Shown one piece after another: positions 1 through 6,454 of a stretch of 10,907 nt of DNA; the first letter of the stretch is position 1, and every line of letters starts with the position of its first letter. Source of the DNA: Blastocatellia bacterium (GTDB lineage: Bacteria; Acidobacteriota; Blastocatellia; Pyrinomonadales; Pyrinomonadaceae). A model generated the notes under the pieces. The model saw only the letters and a program-made list of their open reading frames with translations, made no database searches and was not told where the DNA came from. Location: positions 1-10,907 of the forward strand of contig JACDAY010000105.1 in the NCBI GenBank assembly GCA_013695195.1, read 5' to 3'. The translations under genes were made by a program, and so were the position numbers.

Positions 1-332
1 TTTACCCATTGCCATTCTATATTGTGCTTTGATGCCGCTTTTTCAAGTTTTTCCCAAAAAATATGATTGGTTTTTTTTCGGAAATTTCCGTTCATAGTTT
101 CGACGACATAACGCGAATCGCTCAAAACCCTCACTTTGCAAGGCTCGCGCAGGTTTTCCAGCCCGACACAAGCCGCCGCAATTTCAGCCTGCTGGTTCGT
201 GGCATTTCCAAGATATTCGCCCACGGCTTTCCAATAACCTTTAAAGCCCAGCAAAGCGACGGCAGCAGCGCGCGTAGTTCCTTTTCCGTTTCCGAGACTC
301 GACCCATCGCATACGATAGTTACTTGTTTCAT
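1..332 (-). CDS. rnhA: Ribonuclease HI, C-terminus cut off by window edge
   Basis: This gene encodes an RNase H fold enzyme that cuts the RNA strand of RNA:DNA hybrids in the cytoplasm. The first 110 residues are visible. Three of the four expected acidic metal ligands are in place: D9 in a DGSSLGNG stretch near the N-terminus, E50 in QQAEIAA, and D72 in SDSRYV. In E. coli RNase HI the corresponding residues are D10, E48 and D70. The sequence ends at IEWQWV, just before the usual K-G-H segment and the fourth acidic residue, so those cannot be checked. The glycine/proline loop after DGS is less regular than in E. coli (GNGKGTT rather than GNPGPGG). The ATG overlaps the stop codon of the upstream membrane-protein gene by one base (TAATG), which suggests translational coupling as the last visible gene of the operon. 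Identity is secure as family; the lack of the C-terminus leaves catalytic completeness open. Confidence 0.9.
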   Translation of the reverse strand, partial: MKQVTIVCDGSSLGNGKGTTRAAAVALLGFKGYWKAVGEYLGNATNQQAEIAAACVGLENLREPCKVRVLSDSRYVVETMNGNFRKKTNHIFWEKLEKAASKHNIEWQWV

Positions 333-670
333 TAACTTAGTTCCAACCTATAACTTCCAATCGAAAAATCTAAACAGAATGCATATGACAAAACCGCAAA
401 CCACAAAGGCAATAAAATTAAAACAAGGCCGTCTTCAATGAATCCAAAATTGTCACCGTCCCAGACAAACGGAAAACCCCATCGCGGGAATCGCCGACCA
501 ACGGGAGCGAATAGGATCTCTGGCTCCACATACGCTTGATATTTTCGTAGTGCAACTAAATAAGCTATGACGTTCAACAGGGCGAACACCAAAACGGAAA
601 CGCAAAAGCCCGTCTTAAACGCTCTGTTATAAAGCCTTCTTTCTTCAGTCTCGCTCGATAGCAACGACAT
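332..670 (-). CDS. Small two-helix membrane protein, unknown function
   Basis: I do not recognise the family. From the ATG at 670 the product has 112 residues. It has a short charged N-terminus (SSETEERRLYNR), a hydrophobic helix at about residues 21-41, and a polar loop rich in aromatics, prolines and arginines (RRFPRWGFPF). A second hydrophobic helix follows at about 81-100, then a short polar tail. It is probably an inner-membrane protein with both ends on the same side. The frame is open further up, to an ATG at 679 and a TTG at 688. None of these starts has a strong ribosome-binding site; 670 is chosen because it gives a natural charged N-terminus and the smallest overlap (26 bases) with the Rad50-like gene. 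The stop overlaps the RNase HI start by one base, so the three genes are probably co-transcribed and co-translated. Function is unknown. Confidence 0.65.
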   Translation of the reverse strand: MSLLSSETEERRLYNRAFKTGFCVSVLVFALLNVIAYLVALRKYQAYVEPEILFAPVGRRFPRWGFPFVWDGDNFGFIEDGLVLILLPLWFAVLSYAFCLDFSIGSYRLELS

Positions 671-3293
671 TATCCACATAATTTTCAAACGTATCGTCGT
701 GCGATATCACAAACAGCTGGTCGAAGTGTGTGATCTGACTGATCTGCATCGCAAGATTCTCGCGGCGCTCGGCGTCCATGTTTGTTGTTGGTTCATCAAA
801 AAACGCGATACGGATGTCGGAAAGCTGTTTCAGAAGCGCAAGCCGGACGGACAAAGCAGCCGCCATCTGCTCGCCGCCTGAGAGGCTGATAAACGGCCGG
901 TCGTAGCCGCCTTCTTCTAGCATAATTCCGTAGTCTTCGGCCCACTTAAGCGTATGCTCGGCATTTCCGCTGATCTCACGAAACATCTGGTTTGCTTCCA
1001 ACGAGACATGATGGACATAATTTCGCGCAACGCGCGGAGCGGCTTCCTTCAAAGTATCGCGTATGAAAGTAGTCGCCTCCGCTATCTTTTCCAAACGTTC
1101 TTTTTGGATAAATTCGGCCGTCATTGCTTTCATGGTTTCGGCAAGCCTTGCCAGATCGGCTGCCAGTTCGGCCTCGCGCTGATTTACAACATTCAAAGTC
1201 GCGCCAAGCTCGGCTTTTCGTTTTTCAGCGCCGAGCAGATGCGACTTTTCAGTTATATGCATTTCCTGATCGTAACCGCCGCTCGCGTCGGCCAATTCCT
1301 TTTCTGCATTCCCGGCAAGCTCCCGCAAACGCAAAAGCTCCCGGTTTGATTCGTCAAACTCCTTTTCACGCAACTCGCGTAATAAAGCAGCTGTTTCATT
1401 TGCCAGATGCACCCGATGTGCTTCTAAGGTGTTGTCGCGTTCCTCGGAAAATTTTAGCCACAGCTCATCAGTGTCTTTGTAACTTTCAAGCTGTTCAACT
1501 GTAATCAAACGCTCTGTGTCCAGCCGCTCAAGATTACTTTCGATCTTTGTAATATTTTCACGAAGCTCGAACTCGCGTGCGGCTTCTTTTTGAAAGATCG
1601 CAATCTTCGCTTTCGGGTTTTCCAACGCTGCAAGCTGAGATTCGATCTGTGCAAGTTCGCCCTCGAAGCTCGGAAGTCCGGCGTATTCATTTTGCAGAGG
1701 AAGCAGTTCATTGGTCAGGCTCTTTCCCTCTGCCTCGATCTCTTTTGCCCGTTTCGTATATGCTTCGAGAGCTTCTATATACTTATCGGCTTCGCGAGAG
1801 GATTGCAGATTCAGGGCAACGGTCCTATGCTGTGTTTCGTAAACGGTTATTTTGGCACGCAGTTCGGAAAACTGGCTTGTAACAAAGCTTTCAAGCGTTT
1901 CGCCTTCTTTCAAATTCAGACATTTTTGCGACAAAATCGGGCATAGGCCGTTTTTTATCTCGCTTTGAAACCTTTCGTCACGATCCAAAGACGCCCGCAG
2001 CTGCGCCAACTTTTGTACGATCTCGAAGTCGCGTTTTTGCAGCTCGGTTAAATCGGCGGCGCCTTTACTTTTCGATTCGGCCCCGGCTTTCTGAGCCTGA
2101 TTCGCTTTATAACTATCGCGCAAACGATTTATCTTTTCCGTCAGGCTTGCAATCTGGTTTGCAATCGCCCTCGCATTTGCAGCTTTATTTCTTACAGCCT
2201 CGAGCTCAGTTTCGAGTCGTCCCTGCTCCGCGGCCAGCGGCTTTAGAAGTTCGATTGTGTGATGAGCTTTCAAAGCATTATCGAGATTTTCCTGAAAGCG
2301 CTTTTGATCGGCTTTTACATTAATTAAAGCAGATTCGACCTTCGTCAGCTCTGTTTTCAACTTATCACGCTCGAAGCGTTCGCGCTCAAGTTCCTTCAAA
2401 CGTCCGAGCGCCGCTAAATGCTTAAGATGTAAAGGTTCGGCCTCTTGAATTTTTTTCGCGGCCGAAACTGCCGCATCCCGGTCGCGTTCTTTTTGAGCGT
2501 GCAGAATCTCGGTCTTAGCGGCATCGGAAGCGATCTTGTCAAAAGCAGTCCGAAGCTTTTCGCAGCAGCCCGCGATTTCGTCAAACTTCCTTACATTTTC
2601 ATTTCGTTCGGAGACTTCCCGATTGATAGTTTGAAGATTCGAAACCAATTCCTCCACTTGGGCGACTATGTTTTTGTGATCGACTTCTATCGCATCGAAT
2701 CTATTCAACTCACCTTCGGCGCGGGCAATTTTTTCACGTGCTGAAGCGATACGCTGTTCGATATAACGTGAGGTTTTCAGAAGCTCATCCGAGCCCCGAC
2801 GATATTCCTCAACTCTCAAAAGTTTGTCGAAAATCGGTTTACGCTGTTCAGGCGTTTTCAGAAAATCCGACGTCATAGTTCCCTGCGGTACGCCGATCGT
2901 CTGGCGAAAAAGCGTTTTAAGATCGGTTCCCGGTTCCACGCCTAGATGCTGCCACATAAAACGGCAAACCTCTTCTTTTTTATCGGCAATCCGCGTTTTT
3001 AGCTGCGGATCGTAAACATTATATCCGTTTAACGTATCGCGATAAACGGTATATTCCCTTTCGTCAAGGCCGCTTTCAAATGTTACCCGCGCAGTGCCTT
3101 TCTTTGCACCGCGCCGCACGATATCCTCCTTTTTATAATCGAGCAAATCGAAAAGCGTCCACGCTACAGCTTCGATAAGCGTAGTTTTTCCCGCTCCGTT
3201 CTCGCCGGTTATAGCGGTCTTTCCGCTGTTGAATTCAAATTTCGAGTCGGCGTGAGACTTAAAGTCTTCAAGCTCGATCTTTGTAATATGCAT
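645..3293 (-). CDS. Rad50/SbcC-like SMC-family ATPase
   Basis: The 882-residue product has the layout of a Rad50/SbcC DNA-processing ATPase. The N-terminal ABC half-domain opens MHITKIELEDFKSH and has a Walker A GENGAGKTT at 30-38 and a Q-loop region around 131-137. Two long charged coiled-coil stretches (about 165-440 and 475-735) flank a central turn. The C-terminal half-domain has signature LSGGEQ at 804-809, Walker B IAFFDEP at 829-835, a D-loop, and the H-loop histidine at 865. All ATPase motifs look intact. At the coiled-coil apex, where Rad50 carries a CxxC zinc hook, this protein has C451 and C458 in CPILSQKC, a C-x6-C spacing. Rad50/SbcC proteins normally work with an Mre11/SbcD nuclease, and no such gene is adjacent. 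The ATG at 3293 gives the standard family N-terminus; a GGAAG lies just before it, too close for an ideal Shine-Dalgarno. It appears to be the first gene of an operon with the membrane protein and RNase HI. Confidence 0.9.
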   Translation of the reverse strand: MHITKIELEDFKSHADSKFEFNSGKTAITGENGAGKTTLIEAVAWTLFDLLDYKKEDIVRRGAKKGTARVTFESGLDEREYTVYRDTLNGYNVYDPQLKTRIADKKEEVCRFMWQHLGVEPGTDLKTLFRQTIGVPQGTMTSDFLKTPEQRKPIFDKLLRVEEYRRGSDELLKTSRYIEQRIASAREKIARAEGELNRFDAIEVDHKNIVAQVEELVSNLQTINREVSERNENVRKFDEIAGCCEKLRTAFDKIASDAAKTEILHAQKERDRDAAVSAAKKIQEAEPLHLKHLAALGRLKELERERFERDKLKTELTKVESALINVKADQKRFQENLDNALKAHHTIELLKPLAAEQGRLETELEAVRNKAANARAIANQIASLTEKINRLRDSYKANQAQKAGAESKSKGAADLTELQKRDFEIVQKLAQLRASLDRDERFQSEIKNGLCPILSQKCLNLKEGETLESFVTSQFSELRAKITVYETQHRTVALNLQSSREADKYIEALEAYTKRAKEIEAEGKSLTNELLPLQNEYAGLPSFEGELAQIESQLAALENPKAKIAIFQKEAAREFELRENITKIESNLERLDTERLITVEQLESYKDTDELWLKFSEERDNTLEAHRVHLANETAALLRELREKEFDESNRELLRLRELAGNAEKELADASGGYDQEMHITEKSHLLGAEKRKAELGATLNVVNQREAELAADLARLAETMKAMTAEFIQKERLEKIAEATTFIRDTLKEAAPRVARNYVHHVSLEANQMFREISGNAEHTLKWAEDYGIMLEEGGYDRPFISLSGGEQMAAALSVRLALLKQLSDIRIAFFDEPTTNMDAERRENLAMQISQITHFDQLFVISHDDTFENYVDNVVAIERD

Positions 3294-3300
3294 ACTTCCG

Positions 3301-3359
3301 TCAACTTCTCTAACTTTAATCTTAGAGTAGTTTGCCGCAAAGCAGAAGTTGAAAGTTAG
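3301..3359. repeat. Two interleaved perfect inverted repeats in divergent intergenic region
   Basis: Two perfect inverted-repeat pairs are interleaved in the 111-base gap between the Rad50-like gene and the small plus-strand gene. Pair A is TCAACTTCT (3301-3309) with AGAAGTTGA (3344-3352). Pair B is CTAACTTT (3310-3317) with AAAGTTAG (3352-3359). The order is A-B-A'-B', so the hairpins cannot nest and would compete with each other if transcribed. As DNA, the same bases read as tandem AACTT sites facing tandem AAGTT sites, a plausible operator layout for a regulator of the divergent genes. The arms are seen directly; the role is inference. Confidence 0.55.
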
Positions 3360-3404
3360 TTTGAAAAATCGGCATTCTATGTAAAAATTGAGCCGGAAAG
3401 GCTT

Positions 3405-3701
3405 ATGAAAATCGAATCGGGTGAAAGCGTAATATTAGTTCTTCACACGCCACGCGAAAAACTGATCGGAATTCTGGAAGAAATAAGCCCGGCCGGCATT
3501 TTTGTCCGCGGGATCGATCTCGGCTATTTTTACGACTGGTGCAGCTCTATTGCAAAAGGCGAGACTTACCTTCCGATGAGTGATTATTTTTTTCCTATGT
3601 GGCGTTTGGAAAGAGTGATGCGCGACGAAACTTCAGCAGAAGTGCCGTCTATGGCCGAACAATTCGAACAACGCACTGGGAAAACTCTTGGGGAATTTTA
3701 A
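3405..3701 (+). CDS. Conserved-looking small hypothetical protein (98 aa)
   Basis: The product is a small soluble protein with no signal peptide or membrane segment. The N-terminal half (ESGESVILVLHTPREKLIGILEEISPAGIFVRGIDL) alternates hydrophobic residues in a way that suggests a small beta-barrel of the Sm/SH3 type. It is followed by an aromatic segment (YFYDW), an FFPMWRLERV strand and a polar tail. I have an impression of similar proteins in Acidobacteriota with the same FDDW and FFPM-x-R-x-ER landmarks, but cannot name a characterised member. The ATG at 3405 is preceded by a good Shine-Dalgarno-like GGAAAGG about five bases upstream, which supports both the gene and the start. It is divergent from the Rad50-like gene and convergent with the DUF4097 gene, with 36 bases between their ends. 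The context does not assign a function. Confidence 0.75.
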   Translation: MKIESGESVILVLHTPREKLIGILEEISPAGIFVRGIDLGYFYDWCSSIAKGETYLPMSDYFFPMWRLERVMRDETSAEVPSMAEQFEQRTGKTLGEF

Positions 3702-3737
3702 AAAGGTGTCGAAAAAGGACTAGTGATGGACGAAGGC

Positions 3738-4778
3738 TTACTGCTTCTTTATCCCGATGCTGCCGCTATTGGTTGTCAGATTCAGGGTCGCATCGCCGGC
3801 GCCTATCATTCCGTGAAGACTTTTCCCCCCGGAAGTCACATTCTCCAGGATAGTTTTCAAAGGAATGTCTGAGTTGAACGAACCGAAACCATACGATGCA
3901 ATAATTTGAAAGGACGACTCAACAGGCAGGGTCATTCTAATCGACCCGTTTGAGGTTTTGAAATTATACAGGCCGCCGCTTAGAAACTTGCCGTTGAATA
4001 ATACCGATCCCGAGATGGAATTAGCTTCTATCTGGCGGTGATCGACCCGTTGCAGCGAAATTGCGCCGTTACTGGTTTTCGCTCTAAAAATATCGCCTAT
4101 CTGTCCCGGACTTACCTCGAATGCAACAATATTTCCTGTAGAGCTCACAAGCGATATCTGACCGCCGGAATTTTCGACAGTTACATCACCTTCATAAGTG
4201 GATGCCGTAATACCGCCGGTTATATTGTGAAGAAATATATTACCGCCGATATTCTTAACAGCCACTTTTTTAACCGAATCGACAGTCGTTTCGGTTACAC
4301 GCCCCTCGAGATTCAGGCTCGCTCTCATCGGAACGTCCAACTCGATATTCTCCCCGGAAAGGCAATCCGTCCTCGGAGAAGGCTGATCTCCCGGCCCGGT
4401 GCTCCCGGTTACGCGAAGCCAAACAGGCTTTCCAGCGGCATTCTTTTCAAGAACCTTCAAGGTTATGCTGCTGCCGTTTTTTACGAATACTCGGACTTCA
4501 TCGCGCGCCCATCCATTGATTTTAAGCTTGCCTTCGAGAACGCATATTTTCATTTCGACATTCGGATCGACCGCGATGGATTTCTCGTTCGTGCTGCGTT
4601 CGCGGATATAAATTGCCGGGAACTTTTTTGTATACGGCGGCCTCTTCGACCTGTCCACAGGCAGCGGATGCGACTGCGGCCTCGGCGGGTCGGACTGGCC
4701 GAAAACTCCTGTTACAAAGACCGCCGCGAAACACGGCAGCATCCAGATCTTACTAAATTGTTTACCTTTTCTATACAT
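3738..4778 (-). CDS. Exported DUF4097-type beta-strand repeat protein
   Basis: The 346-residue product has a signal peptide: a basic stretch MYRKGKQFSK, a hydrophobic core at about residues 11-24, and a probable cleavage near VFG-Q at residue 27. It is likely periplasmic or surface-exposed. The remainder, after a proline-rich linker, is a series of short beta strands with recurring turns such as NITGGI, ENSGGQI, KTSNGAI, KTSNGSI and TNSGSI. This pattern is typical of DUF4097, a putative adhesin-like beta-solenoid family. Two cysteines (79 and 139) could form a disulfide. The frame is open to a TTG at 4790, but the ATG at 4778 gives a cleaner signal peptide. The gene begins 18 bases after the stop of the anti-sigma gene and is probably the third gene of the sigma operon. 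DUF4097 proteins often accompany ECF sigma/anti-sigma pairs; whether this one senses an envelope signal or is an output is unknown. Confidence 0.85.
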   Translation of the reverse strand: MYRKGKQFSKIWMLPCFAAVFVTGVFGQSDPPRPQSHPLPVDRSKRPPYTKKFPAIYIRERSTNEKSIAVDPNVEMKICVLEGKLKINGWARDEVRVFVKNGSSITLKVLEKNAAGKPVWLRVTGSTGPGDQPSPRTDCLSGENIELDVPMRASLNLEGRVTETTVDSVKKVAVKNIGGNIFLHNITGGITASTYEGDVTVENSGGQISLVSSTGNIVAFEVSPGQIGDIFRAKTSNGAISLQRVDHRQIEANSISGSVLFNGKFLSGGLYNFKTSNGSIRMTLPVESSFQIIASYGFGSFNSDIPLKTILENVTSGGKSLHGMIGAGDATLNLTTNSGSIGIKKQ

Positions 4779-4796
4779 TAATTTCTGCAAAGGTTT

Positions 4797-5705
4797 TTAC
4801 TTAAGACTTGCCATCAACTCTTCGCGTTCCGCAACCGAATTCAAAAGATCGATCTTATTCTGGTACGAAGCGTAAAGCACCTGCTTCGCCGATTGGTTCT
4901 TAGGATTCTTACGCACAACTTCCTTCATTTTCGTGATCGCATCGTTCACCACAGCCATGTCGCGCTCATAAGCGACTCTCGATGACGGATTGAGAATATT
5001 ATCTTTCTGACCATCTAAATTCTGTTTCAGATCAGAGATCGTTTTGACATAGCTTTCTTCGCCGGGAAGATATTCCGCAACAGATGCGGGTGAAGATCTA
5101 ACCGCCGTAAACTGCGGACCTGTTTGACTTTTTGCCTCTTTATAGCTCACATCCGTTACCAGCTTCCGCAATTTATCCGGTGATATATTAGTTTCTTTTA
5201 CCGAATAGACTTCGGCGGCCGAAGCCTGCGGCATATTTTCGCGCTCGTTGGAAATAATACCCAACGTTGCAGGCTGTTCTGTTCGTTGTATAGAAGCAGC
5301 CGCCGCCCTGTCCCGATTACCATCATTTGCAGTATCCGGACGAAGATTCCAAACCGCGGCGAACATGCTGAATAAGATCAAAACACTTGCTGCAACCGCA
5401 AGCGAAGGATTGGCGATGAGGGCCGACAGCGCAAATGTAATTTTTTGCCAAAACGGATTATGGCTTTTCTCGACAGCGATCGATTCATTGATCCTGCTCC
5501 ACAAACGCTGAGTCGGAACAAGCGAATCAAATTCCCTTTCCAATATGGAAAACACAACGGAGCTTTCATCTTCGGCTTCAGCCAGTAAATGAGCGCAAGC
5601 TTCGCAAGCCGCCGCGTGGTTAGTAATTTTCAGCGACAGATCGGGGGCGGTTTCGCCGTCCAAAAAAGCCTGGATCGTACCTATTTCGAAACAATTTCCG
5701 TTCAT
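4797..5705 (-). CDS. Zinc-finger anti-sigma factor, single-pass membrane protein
   Basis: The 302-residue product resembles the zf-HC2 (ZAS-type) anti-sigma family. The N-terminal cytoplasmic part carries H30-x3-C34-x2-C37 in NHAAACEACAHLL, with C5 as a candidate fourth zinc ligand. One transmembrane helix lies at about residues 101-119 (SLAVAASVLILFSMFAAVW). The rest, about 180 residues, should lie outside the membrane. It starts with an Asn/Arg/Ala-rich linker and ends in a charged helical segment (about 215-300). The known role of the family is to hold its ECF sigma factor at the membrane until an envelope signal releases it. The ATG at 5705 overlaps the sigma stop codon as ATGA, a strong sign of translational coupling and matched stoichiometry. 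The C-terminal region has no recognisable enzymatic domain, so the signal it senses cannot be read from the sequence. Confidence 0.87.
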   Translation of the reverse strand: MNGNCFEIGTIQAFLDGETAPDLSLKITNHAAACEACAHLLAEAEDESSVVFSILEREFDSLVPTQRLWSRINESIAVEKSHNPFWQKITFALSALIANPSLAVAASVLILFSMFAAVWNLRPDTANDGNRDRAAAASIQRTEQPATLGIISNERENMPQASAAEVYSVKETNISPDKLRKLVTDVSYKEAKSQTGPQFTAVRSSPASVAEYLPGEESYVKTISDLKQNLDGQKDNILNPSSRVAYERDMAVVNDAITKMKEVVRKNPKNQSAKQVLYASYQNKIDLLNSVAEREELMASLK

Positions 5706-6286
5706 AACGTTTCCCTTCCGATTTTCCCGTAAAACCGCATAAATTCTTGTCTCGCCCTTGCAACATATGTGCCGATGCTCGCTTCGTTGAGAGAAAGGCT
5801 CTCGGCGATTTCCCTATATGAAAGACCTTGCTGCTTCAACACCAGGCAGCTTCGCAAAGGTTCCTTCACTTTGTTCAACGCACGGCTTATCTCGTTCACC
5901 TCGGTCTGCTGTTCGTATTGCGTCTCTACTGAAAACACGCTGTTTTCCACTGTTTCTTTGACGTAATTTTCGTCCCGCGTGTTCGCCCTAATATTTCCCC
6001 GCAAAGTGTTCTTTGCGACATTCAATGCCACGCGAATCAGCCACGGGCGAAGCATTTCGAGATCGGCAATCGTATCCATATGCTTATAAAGTCGAATAAA
6101 AACTTCCTGCGTAACGTCTTCCGCCAAGCCGCAATCGTGCACAACCGACCTGGCCGTGCGAAAGACAGTTCTATGATGAAGCGTAAAAGCCTCATCAAAC
6201 TCGATTGTCTCCTTCGCTGCAGCTGCGGCTGATTGTTCGGACATTATGTCCACAAAGATTTCCGTCGTTTCGCTCATTTTCAGCAT
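5702..6286 (-). CDS. ECF-type RNA polymerase sigma factor
   Basis: The product (194 residues from this ATG) has the two-domain layout of group 4 (ECF) sigma-70 factors, which direct RNA polymerase to a dedicated promoter set. Region 2 includes LAEDVTQEVFIRLYKH and PWLIRVALNVAKN at about residues 54-93. A variable linker follows. Region 4 runs from about 133 to 184 with a helix-turn-helix in GLSYREIAESLSLNEASIGTYVARAR. No sigma region 1 or 3 is present. Start choice is uncertain: TTG 6289, ATG 6286, ATG 6277 and ATG 6244 share the frame and none has a clear Shine-Dalgarno; region 2 begins after all of them. It is the first gene of the sigma/anti-sigma/DUF4097 operon. ECF operons are often self-activated, but no certain ECF promoter is visible upstream. 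The target genes cannot be told from this window. Confidence 0.92.
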   Translation of the reverse strand: MLKMSETTEIFVDIMSEQSAAAAAKETIEFDEAFTLHHRTVFRTARSVVHDCGLAEDVTQEVFIRLYKHMDTIADLEMLRPWLIRVALNVAKNTLRGNIRANTRDENYVKETVENSVFSVETQYEQQTEVNEISRALNKVKEPLRSCLVLKQQGLSYREIAESLSLNEASIGTYVARARQEFMRFYGKIGRETL

Positions 6287-6298
6287 CAAAAAATGCTT

Positions 6299-6326
6299 TT
6301 CATATAAAATACACCACGAACGTCAA
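6299..6326 (-). promoter_or_regulatory. Candidate promoter for the ECF sigma operon
   Basis: On the minus strand TTGACG (6326-6321) is followed after 16 bases by TATGAA (6304-6299), a housekeeping-sigma-like pair. The -35 matches consensus at 5 of 6 positions and the -10 at 4 of 6. The predicted transcript would start around 6292, just before the possible sigma start codons, giving a very short leader. Alternatively transcription may start further upstream or depend on the ECF factor itself. Confidence is low because this is a pattern match only. Confidence 0.3.
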
Positions 6327-6362
6327 ATTTATGACACAAAACTTTCTTGCTGAGCTCTTGTC

Positions 6363-6381
6363 GGAACCGGTACCGGATTCC
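6363..6381. repeat. Dyad with CCGGTACCGG core upstream of sigma operon
   Basis: The 10-base core CCGGTACCGG (6367-6376) is a perfect palindrome. It extends to GGAA on the left and TTCC on the right if one A (6377) is bulged, giving arms of about nine bases. It lies between the DUF58 gene end and the sigma gene start, upstream of the candidate sigma promoter. It could be an operator or part of a small palindromic repeat. The lack of a loop and of a T-run makes an intrinsic terminator unlikely. Confidence 0.5.
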
Positions 6382-6421
6382 TGATTCTGACAAAACGGCT
6401 TGGTTCAAAATTCACCAGCAT

Positions 6422-6448
6422 GAATCCGGTCGCTACGGCTCCCGGTTC
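6422..6448. repeat. Second GAA-CCGG stem-loop, just downstream of the DUF58 gene
   Basis: GAATCCGG (6422-6429) pairs with CCGGTTC (6442-6448), leaving one bulged T (6425) and a 12-base loop. The arms match those of the dyad about 60 bases away, including the single-base bulge, and both are followed by TTCTGAC on the plus strand (6446-6452 here, 6385-6391 there). The stem lies seven bases past the DUF58 stop codon, so it could form at the 3' end of the MoxR-DUF58 transcript. No T-run follows in that direction, so it is not a standard intrinsic terminator. Confidence 0.45.
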
Positions 6449-6454
6449 TGACAT

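Noticed and set aside
63..335. Plus-strand open frame of 90 codons near the left edge
   Set aside because: It lies antisense to the RNase HI gene, whose catalytic residues are clearly readable on the other strand.
3301..3359. H-type RNA pseudoknot from the interleaved repeats
   Set aside because: The linkers between the arms are zero or overlapping by one base, which cannot span 8-9 bp stems.
4038..4781. Plus-strand open frame of 247 codons
   Set aside because: It is antisense to the DUF4097 gene, which has a signal peptide and family repeats. The antisense product has no recognisable domain and no ribosome-binding site.
6363..6448. Intrinsic terminator for the MoxR-DUF58 transcript
   Set aside because: Neither stem is followed by a T-run in the minus-strand direction, and the first dyad has no loop.
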